In this document: in pieces, positions 6,838-11,248 of the stretch
Position numbering within the stretch: the stretch's first letter is position 1
How the letters are laid out: each line of letters begins with the position of its first letter
Source: Clostridiaceae bacterium
GTDB taxonomy: Bacteria; Bacillota_A; Clostridia; Acetivibrionales; Acetivibrionaceae
Assembly: GCA_012513545.1 (NCBI GenBank)
Contig: JAAZCB010000269.1
Location: forward strand, 1 to 11,248
Direction of reading: 5' to 3'
DNA: 11,248 bases
Notes under the pieces: model-generated
Seen by the model: the letters and a program-made list of their open reading frames with translations, nothing else
Databases searched by the model: none
What the model was told of the DNA's origin: nothing
Translations under genes and position numbers: made by a program

Positions 6838-8098
6838 CCAGCTTCTCCTTTCTAGTGACATACGCTGCGGGCCCTGCAGAGATAGCCTGCAAAATTCCAA
6901 GGGCAATAAAACTTACAATCAAAGAGCTTCCTCCATAACTTATAAACGGAAGCGTAATGCCCGTCAGCGGAATCAGCTTGATAACACCTCCGACAATAAT
7001 GAAGGTCTGAAAGCCAAATAGCAGAGTCAGTCCAAGGGCCAGGGTCTTTGTAAAATTTTCCACTGTGTAAAGTGCAATTTTAAAGCCCCTGTAAGCCAGG
7101 ATAAAATAGAGAAGAACAATTGCAACGCCTCCAAAAATGCCCATTTCTTCACAAATGGCTGAAAAAATAAAATCAGTATTTACTTCCGGGATAAAGTCCG
7201 GTCTTCCCAGTCCGATTCCTGTCCCGAAAAATCCCCCCGAGCCTATGGCAAAGAGTGATTGGGTTATTTGATAACCTTTTCCTGCAATATCCTTCCACGG
7301 ATTGAGCCATGTATCAACCCTTACTTTTATGTGGCTTACAAAAAGAATTCCTCCTATACCTCCTAAAGAAGCCATACCTGCATTAATCAGCATAAACAAC
7401 CGGTTATTTATTAAAACATAAACCAGCATAAAATACACTAAGAACAGCAGAAGTGCAGTCCCCCATTCCTTCTGAATAACCATGAGACCAAGATGCATGT
7501 ATGCACCGGACATAAGAATGTACAGTTTAATATCTTCCTTTTTGAAGCGAAGCGCAGTAAGCTCCTTAAATTCTTCCTTATACTTATTGAAAAAAGCAGC
7601 AATAAAAAATACAAAAATAATCTTAATACATTCCGAGGGCTGAATACTGAACTTGCCTATAAATATCCAGTTTTTTGCGCCATTGATGCTTCTGCCGAAC
7701 AAAAGAGTAGCTACAAACAAAAACAGGGATATTGCAGGATAATAACAGGTCAGCCGTTCCCAGACCTGATAGCGCCGGTACAAAAAGTAACTTGCAAAGA
7801 ACGCTGCTATGCTGATACCAAACCATACAATCTGTTTAAACCCCAACTCTCTGTCAAGCCTGTAAAGCATAATAATTCCGATACTTGAAAGCATTCCTGA
7901 AATAAGAAACAGATACCCGTCTCCAAGCTTTGCTTTCCTGATTGCGAAATAACCAAAGCCAACAAGCAAAATAACAGACAAACCGGCTATAAGAATAAAG
8001 TAGTCATACGGTTTTTTATAGAAAAACAAAAGGCCAAAGCCGATAGCATTCACAAGAACTATCATTTCAACAGGCCTCGGATATTTCAAGACTCTCAT
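6821..8098 (-). CDS. rodA: RodA/FtsW/SpoVE-family (SEDS) peptidoglycan glycosyltransferase
   Basis: The product (425 residues) is a ten-helix SEDS protein, which polymerises lipid II into glycan strands at the cytoplasmic membrane. Family motifs appear in order: INGAKNWIFIGKFSIQPSE (138-156); RVDTWLNPWKDIAGKGYQ (260-277), where Asp270 probably matches the conserved aspartate of extracellular loop 4; TDFIFSAICEEMG (308-320); and LPFISYGGSSLI (383-394). All expected key residues are present and the length is normal. GGAGGTG lies five bases before ATG 8098, inside the end of the FHA gene, which it overlaps by four bases (ATGA). Pairing with the class B PBP downstream makes a complete polymerase/transpeptidase module. 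I use rodA because the FHA-SEDS-PBP order matches actinobacterial rodA-pbpA. Sequence alone does not separate elongation, division (FtsW) and sporulation (SpoVE) roles. Confidence 0.92.
   Translation of the reverse strand: MRVLKYPRPVEMIVLVNAIGFGLLFFYKKPYDYFILIAGLSVILLVGFGYFAIRKAKLGDGYLFLISGMLSSIGIIMLYRLDRELGFKQIVWFGISIAAFFASYFLYRRYQVWERLTCYYPAISLFLFVATLLFGRSINGAKNWIFIGKFSIQPSECIKIIFVFFIAAFFNKYKEEFKELTALRFKKEDIKLYILMSGAYMHLGLMVIQKEWGTALLLFLVYFMLVYVLINNRLFMLINAGMASLGGIGGILFVSHIKVRVDTWLNPWKDIAGKGYQITQSLFAIGSGGFFGTGIGLGRPDFIPEVNTDFIFSAICEEMGIFGGVAIVLLYFILAYRGFKIALYTVENFTKTLALGLTLLFGFQTFIIVGGVIKLIPLTGITLPFISYGGSSLIVSFIALGILQAISAGPAAYVTRKEKLDGESK
6844..6851 (-). promoter_or_regulatory. Ribosome binding site that fixes the PBP start
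   Basis: On the minus strand AAAGGAGA ends six bases before ATG 6837. It lies within the last codons of the SEDS gene, so translation of the two is probably coupled. It supports a 472-residue PBP and not the 23-residue longer frame. Confidence 0.8.
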
Positions 8099-8544
8099 TT
8101 TTGCACCTCCAGGCCTGCCACATATATAAAGTCCAATTGTCCTATACGTATTCTATCACCGTCATTAAGCACTACCGGAGCATTCTCCAGCTTTTTGCCG
8201 TTTACAAATGTTCCGTTTGTACTGCCCAGATCTTTAAGAGAACAGCTTCCGTCACTTATGTCAAATACAGCATGCTGCCCGGATAAAAAGGGATCGGCAA
8301 TAGTAATACGGTTGCCCATGGCCCGTCCTATTGTGAGGTTGTTATCAAGAATATAACTCTCCTCAACCTTCATTTCCAAACTGTCACGGCGGTTTATGAG
8401 CTTTATGTAAGGCAGATTCTGTCCTGACCTTCTTGCGTTCATGGAATATATATCAAGGTAAATCATTCGGATTATTGCAAAAATAAAAAGATAGATTACA
8501 GAAATGAAAATATATTTCAATAATGAAGAAAATATCTCAAACAC
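8095..8544 (-). CDS. Membrane-anchored FHA-domain protein (FhaB-like)
   Basis: Translation starts at GTG 8544, with GGGAGG about seven bases upstream, giving 149 residues. Residues 8-30 form a single membrane helix. A linker with several basic residues follows, then a forkhead-associated domain at about 60-145. The phosphothreonine-binding residues are all present: Gly73-Arg74 (IGRA), Ser88-x-x-His91 (SGQH), and the STNGTFVNG loop with Asn110-Gly111. The domain therefore should bind phosphothreonine peptides on the cytoplasmic side. It is the first gene of an operon with the SEDS and PBP genes, in the same relative order as fhaB-pstP-rodA-pbpA of Actinobacteria. I infer a role in linking Ser/Thr kinase signalling to cell-wall synthesis. 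No kinase or phosphatase gene lies in the window. Confidence 0.9.
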   Translation of the reverse strand: MFEIFSSLLKYIFISVIYLFIFAIIRMIYLDIYSMNARRSGQNLPYIKLINRRDSLEMKVEESYILDNNLTIGRAMGNRITIADPFLSGQHAVFDISDGSCSLKDLGSTNGTFVNGKKLENAPVVLNDGDRIRIGQLDFIYVAGLEVQK

Positions 8545-8567
8545 TTAAATACCTCCCTTGACAAACT

Positions 8568-8586
8568 GTATATTAGTCAATTATAC
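8568..8586. repeat. Palindromic element A, overlapping the FHA operon -10 box
   Basis: GTATATTAGTCAATTATAC has GTATA/TATAC arms around a nine-base centre. It shares its first eight bases and its last five with element B at 8656-8673. It covers the whole TATAAT of the minus-strand promoter, so a protein bound here would block transcription. Operator function is inferred. Confidence 0.45.
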
Positions 8587-8588
8587 CA
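8580..8588 (-). promoter_or_regulatory. Extended -10 promoter of the FHA-SEDS-PBP operon
   Basis: On the minus strand TGG-TATAAT occupies 8588-8580: a perfect -10 box with an extended -10 TG. No good -35 hexamer lies 17 bases upstream (ATGGCA at 8608-8603), which is common for extended -10 promoters. Transcription would start near 8573, about 30 bases before the GTG start. The box is overlapped by the palindrome at 8568-8586. Confidence 0.65.
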
Positions 8589-8633
8589 CAATAAGTGTTT
8601 GATGCCATATACTCCGATTACCTTAAAAAATGA

Positions 8634-8662
8634 TTGAATCTGTGGCATTATACTGGTATATT
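8634..8662 (+). promoter_or_regulatory. Candidate promoter of the metallophosphoesterase gene
   Basis: TTGAAT at 8634-8639 and TATATT at 8657-8662 are 17 bases apart, matching consensus at four and five positions. The start would be near 8669, leaving a leader of about 55 bases with strong dyad symmetry. An alternative -10, TATACT at 8649-8654, has no -35 partner. Confidence 0.5.
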
Positions 8663-8673
8663 AATTGATATAC
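8656..8673. repeat. Palindromic element B, overlapping the phosphoesterase -10 box
   Basis: GTATATTAATTGATATAC has perfect six-base arms (GTATAT/ATATAC) around TAATTG. Together with TATAC at 8649-8653, its first five bases form a second small palindrome (TATAC-TG-GTATA). It resembles element A and lies over the other divergent promoter. Confidence 0.5.
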
Positions 8674-8701
8674 TGATAATTTCTGCTGATTATATCAATT
8701 A
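8662..8701 (+). repeat. Inverted repeat in the phosphoesterase leader
   Basis: TAATTGATATA at 8662-8672 pairs perfectly with TATATCAATTA at 8691-8701 across an 18-base loop. The left arm lies inside element B. The stem is all A-T apart from one G-C pair, so it would be weak as RNA. It fits a protein-binding DNA site better than a terminator. Confidence 0.5.
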
Positions 8702-8723
8702 TTTATAGTTTAGGGGATATTCA

Positions 8724-9530
8724 ATGTATTTCTTTTTTGTATCTTTAATTATTTGTGTTGCTGCACTAACCTATATGAGGTATGAAGCAGGCAGGTTTAA
8801 GGTAAACAGAATTTATTTCACCAATGCTTCAAACCCTCTTAAGGTTATACATTTATCCGACATTCATCTGAAATACCTATGTGTAGACGTTGATAAAGTA
8901 GCCAGTGTAATAATCAAGGAAAAACCTGATTTCATTATTCTTACAGGCGATTATATAAACCATCCACATCAAATAAACATCTTCTTAAGCTTCTTAAAGG
9001 AAATAAAAGGGAATCACAGGGTATTTTTGTGTTTCGGTAATCACGACTACGGCACCTTCTCGTATAATGAATCGAAAATTATGGATTTTACAAGAAAGAT
9101 TGAAAGTATCGGCGTCACGGTGCTTCATAATAAATCAGTTTGTTTACAAAAGGATTCAAGAAAATATAACCTTATCGGAATTGAAGATTTAAGGTTAAGG
9201 CGATATAATGTTGAAAAAGCTCTCAGCTCATGTTGTGAGGATGCCAAGGTCAATATAGCAATTTCACACAATCCGGATATCGTATTCAAACTTCCGAAGG
9301 ATAAAGTCGATTATCTGTTATGCGGTCATTTCCACGGCGGCCAGATATGGATGCCTTTCGGTATGGAATTCAAGCTAATGCGCAGGGAGAGGCTTTGCAA
9401 AATGGGTATAGTTAAAGGAGTTAATAAGGTTAACGATATTACTCTTTATATAAACAGCGGTCTTGGAAATGTATTATTTCCTCTGAGATTCTTGTCGCCT
9501 CCGGAAATCGCAATAATATACTTCCCATAA
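8724..9530 (+). CDS. Membrane-anchored calcineurin-like metallophosphoesterase (YkuE/YaeI type)
   Basis: The 268-residue product has a hydrophobic N-terminal segment (2-17), probably a membrane anchor or uncleaved signal, then a two-metal phosphoesterase domain. The metal-binding blocks are complete: DIH (46-48), GD (75-76), GNHD (105-108), SHNP (181-184) and GHFH (201-204, followed by GGQIW). This arrangement is the YkuE/YaeI class. Members are suggested to act on phospholipid or lipid-linked phosphate esters near the membrane, but no substrate can be read from the sequence. GGGGAT lies eight bases before the ATG. The gene is alone on this strand, divergent from the FHA-SEDS-PBP operon and ended by the terminator at 9550-9597. 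A link to envelope metabolism is inferred only from that shared promoter region. Confidence 0.9.
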   Translation: MYFFFVSLIICVAALTYMRYEAGRFKVNRIYFTNASNPLKVIHLSDIHLKYLCVDVDKVASVIIKEKPDFIILTGDYINHPHQINIFLSFLKEIKGNHRVFLCFGNHDYGTFSYNESKIMDFTRKIESIGVTVLHNKSVCLQKDSRKYNLIGIEDLRLRRYNVEKALSSCCEDAKVNIAISHNPDIVFKLPKDKVDYLLCGHFHGGQIWMPFGMEFKLMRRERLCKMGIVKGVNKVNDITLYINSGLGNVLFPLRFLSPPEIAIIYFP

Positions 9531-9549
9531 ACTACTGTGCAGTTTGCAT

Positions 9550-9597
9550 AAAAAAAGCAAGGGACAGTTTTTGCCTGTCATCCCTTGCTTTTTTTTT
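9550..9597. terminator. Bidirectional intrinsic terminator between convergent genes
   Basis: GCAAGGGACAG at 9557-9567 pairs with CTGTCATCCCTTGC at 9575-9588, with a three-base bulge. Seven A residues precede it (9550-9556) and nine T residues follow (9589-9597), so it should stop transcripts on both strands. It lies 19 bases after the phosphoesterase and five bases beyond the pgi stop. Confidence 0.92.
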
Positions 9598-9602
9598 ATT
9601 TA

Positions 9603-10949
9603 TTATAAACGTTCCTCAAGCTTTTTTCTCTGTTCTTCAAATCCCGGTTTTCCAAGAAGGGCAAACATGTTCTTCTTATAAGCCTCTACACCAGGCTGGT
9701 CAAAAGGATTAACCCCTAACAGGTATCCGCTTATTCCACAGGCCTTTTCAAAGAAGTAAACCATACTGCCGAAATAATACTCATTAAGCTCGGGTACTGT
9801 TATCAATAGGTTTGGAACTCCCCCGTCGTTATGGGCAAGCATTGTTCCTTCCAATGCTTTTTTGTTTACAAAGTCTATGTCTTTGCCGGAAATAAAATTA
9901 AGACCGTCAAGGTTATCCTTGTCTTCTTTGATAACAATATTCTTCCTGGGCTTTTCAACCTTTACCACTGTTTCAAACATGTTTCTCAGTCCATCCTGAA
10001 TGTATTGACCCATTGAGTGAAGGTCGGTTGTGAAGTCAACCCCTGCAGGGAAAATCCCCTTCTGGTCCTTTCCTTCACTCTCGCCGTATAGCTGTTTCCA
10101 CCATTCTGTGAAAAAGTGAAGCGAAGGCTCATAATTAACCATTATTTCAATAGATTTGTTTTTTCTATATAAGGAATTCCTGACAGCAGCATATTTATAG
10201 CAGTCGTTATCCTTAAGGCTTGTATTCTTATAAAGCTCATAAGCGTCCGAAGCCCCCTTCATCATGCTGTCGATGTCTGCACCGGATACTGCAATTGGAA
10301 GCAAGCCCACTGCTGTAAGAACTGAGAATCTTCCACCTACATCATCAGGCACCACAAAGGTTTCATAACCTTCTTCCAAAGAAAGCTTCTTTAATGCTCC
10401 CTTTGCCTTGTCGGTAGTTGCATATATCCTCTTTTTAGCACCTTCCTTGCCATATTTGTTTTCAAGGTATTCCTTGAAAATCCTGAATGCAATGGCAGGT
10501 TCAGTAGTAGTGCCTGACTTCGATATTACGTTTACAGAAATTTCCTTGCCCTCTAATACTTCGAGCAGGTCAGCTATGTAGGTAGAGCTGATATTATTTC
10601 CTACAAAATATATTTCAGGAGACTTCCTTTTGGATTTAGGCATAACATTGTGGAAGGAATGCGACAGCATGTCTATAGCTGCCTTCGCTCCGAGGTAAGA
10701 ACCGCCTATACCTATAACAACAAGGGCATCGGAATCAGACTTTATTCTCTCTGCAGCTGCCTTTATTCTTGAAAATTCTTCTCTGTCATAGTTTACGGGA
10801 AGGTCAACCCACCCGAGAAAATCATTACCTGCGCCCGTCTTATTATGAAGCATATCATGTGCTGACTTTATAAAACTCTCTAAATAATAAACCTCATTGT
10901 CCTGTAAAAAATCACTTGCCTTTGAATAGTCAAACTTAATTCTCTCCAT
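9603..10949 (-). CDS. pgi: Glucose-6-phosphate isomerase
   Basis: This 448-residue enzyme interconverts glucose 6-phosphate and fructose 6-phosphate in glycolysis and gluconeogenesis, in the cytoplasm. Both family signatures are intact: [14 protein letters not shown] (202-215) and [19 protein letters not shown] (408-426). The phosphate-binding SKSGTTTE loop is at 143-150. Likely catalytic residues are Glu290 (YGESEGK), His311 and Lys425. Length is normal for the short Firmicutes type (about 450 residues). GGAGGG lies about nine bases before ATG 10949. The gene has a candidate promoter in the 102-base gap after pcm, and it ends at a bidirectional terminator, so it is probably a single-gene unit. 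Confidence 0.97.
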   Translation of the reverse strand: MERIKFDYSKASDFLQDNEVYYLESFIKSAHDMLHNKTGAGNDFLGWVDLPVNYDREEFSRIKAAAERIKSDSDALVVIGIGGSYLGAKAAIDMLSHSFHNVMPKSKRKSPEIYFVGNNISSTYIADLLEVLEGKEISVNVISKSGTTTEPAIAFRIFKEYLENKYGKEGAKKRIYATTDKAKGALKKLSLEEGYETFVVPDDVGGRFSVLTAVGLLPIAVSGADIDSMMKGASDAYELYKNTSLKDNDCYKYAAVRNSLYRKNKSIEIMVNYEPSLHFFTEWWKQLYGESEGKDQKGIFPAGVDFTTDLHSMGQYIQDGLRNMFETVVKVEKPRKNIVIKEDKDNLDGLNFISGKDIDFVNKKALEGTMLAHNDGGVPNLLITVPELNEYYFGSMVYFFEKACGISGYLLGVNPFDQPGVEAYKKNMFALLGKPGFEEQRKKLEERL

Positions 10950-10987
10950 CTTTAAAAACCCTCCAACATTTATTGATCATTTTTATG

Positions 10988-11013
10988 GTAAACTCTTCAA
11001 AAACTTTGTTTAC
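10988..11013. repeat. Inverted repeat GTAAAC-N14-GTTTAC in the pgi leader
   Basis: Perfect six-base arms at 10988-10993 and 11008-11013 flank a 14-base centre. The repeat adjoins the candidate -10 box (11014-11019) and covers the expected transcription start, where repressors often bind. The arms are short and the region is AT-rich, so chance is possible. Confidence 0.3.
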
Positions 11014-11042
11014 ATTTTAACAAATCATTAACTTCTGTGCAA
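11014..11042 (-). promoter_or_regulatory. Candidate pgi promoter
   Basis: On the minus strand TTGCAC (11042-11037) and TAAAAT (11019-11014) are 17 bases apart. The -10 matches at five of six positions and the -35 at three. The position fits, between the pcm stop and pgi. A GTAAAC/GTTTAC inverted repeat (10988-10993 and 11008-11013) lies just downstream. Confidence 0.45.
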
Positions 11043-11051
11043 TAGCATATT

Positions 11052-11248
11052 CTAATTTTCCCAGCCGTAGTCCCCTTTGAGCTCAACAAAAGCCACATCT
11101 CCCAAACATGTTTCTATAATCCTTCCCTTACTGTCCTTTTCAATTAGCAGCAGCTCCTGCATATATCTCTTGCCTACCGGCACAAGCATTCTTCCCTCTG
11201 GTGCAAGTTGTTCAATCAGGCTGTTGGGTATCTTTCCCGCTCCTGCTG
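11052..11248 (-). CDS. pcm: Protein-L-isoaspartate O-methyltransferase, C-terminal part (cut by the window edge)
   Basis: The last 64 codons of a minus-strand gene run off the right edge and end at TAG 11052-11054. The translated segment carries the typical C-terminal pattern of PCMT: IPNSLIEQLAPEGRMLVPVG, then QELLLIEKD and VAFVELKGDYGW. The enzyme methylates isoaspartyl residues in damaged proteins using S-adenosylmethionine, starting their repair. The N-terminal SAM-binding part lies outside the window, so intactness cannot be judged. It is upstream of pgi on the same strand with a 102-base gap. No GC-rich terminator is visible in the gap, so read-through into pgi is possible. Confidence 0.85.
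   Translation of the reverse strand, partial: AGAGKIPNSLIEQLAPEGRMLVPVGKRYMQELLLIEKDSKGRIIETCLGDVAFVELKGDYGWEN

Noticed and set aside
6838..6906. 23-residue N-terminal extension of the PBP
   Set aside because: The extension lies wholly in another frame of the SEDS gene and has no ribosome binding site. AAAGGAGA points clearly to ATG 6837, and the membrane anchor then falls at residues 9-31 as expected.
8558..8587. TTGACA at 8558-8563 on the plus strand as the -35 of a second promoter for the phosphoesterase
   Set aside because: At 17 bases the -10 would be TTATAC, a poor match (TATACC at 18 bases is only modest), and it lies about 140 bases from the gene. The TTGACA is explained by the leader of the minus-strand operon.
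1..11248. Mobile element, CRISPR array, toxin-antitoxin or defence system
   Set aside because: No transposase, integrase, terminal inverted repeats with target duplication, spaced direct repeats, or small toxin-like gene pair was found on either strand. All larger reading frames match known core families.

Overview
The window looks like chromosomal DNA from a low-GC, Gram-positive, Clostridia-type bacterium. The support is AT-rich intergenic DNA, strong GGAGG-type ribosome binding sites, Rho-independent terminators with T-runs, a lipoprotein-type binding protein, and families typical of Firmicutes. A mesophilic cellulolytic-type clostridium (Ruminiclostridium-like) is a guess from overall flavour, not something the sequence proves. 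I see no phage, insertion sequence, CRISPR array, tRNA or rRNA gene.

Layout from left to right. (1) At 75-358 a short secreted-protein gene runs directly into a strong terminator hairpin. It looks like the surviving 5' end of a larger gene. (2) At 454-2271 lies an orphan membrane sensor histidine kinase (seven-TM input, PAS, HisKA_3-like, HATPase) with no response regulator beside it. (3) At 2371-5389 is a complete thiamine-type transport operon: a near-consensus promoter, a TPP riboswitch with its terminator, then four overlapping or closely coupled genes. These encode a small MTH1187-type thiamine-binding protein, an ABC permease, an NMT1/ThiY-like lipoprotein and an ABC ATPase. (4) At 5419-8544, on the minus strand, is a three-gene cell-envelope operon in the order FHA protein, RodA/FtsW (SEDS) glycosyltransferase, class B penicillin-binding protein. 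The genes overlap by 4 and 17 bases. (5) At 8545-8723 a divergent promoter region carries repeated TATAC/GTATA palindromes over both -10 boxes. (6) At 8724-9530 is a membrane-anchored metallophosphoesterase. A bidirectional terminator separates it from (7) glucose-6-phosphate isomerase (9603-10949, minus), with the 3' end of protein-L-isoaspartate methyltransferase upstream at the right edge.

How the genes work together. The thi genes form one regulon: low TPP lets transcription pass the riboswitch terminator, and the cell makes an importer for a thiamine-related pyrimidine. The FHA/SEDS/PBP trio is a peptidoglycan synthesis module: the SEDS protein polymerises glycan, the PBP cross-links it, and the FHA protein probably reads a Ser/Thr phosphorylation signal. 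Gene order matches the actinobacterial fhaB-(pstP)-rodA-pbpA cluster, without the phosphatase or kinases.

Most of the window is ordinary core genome. The points most worth a second look are the shared palindromes in the divergent promoter region, the truncated gene ending inside a terminator, the thi operon without salvage enzymes, and the kinase with an unclear start. I found no convincing wholly new system.
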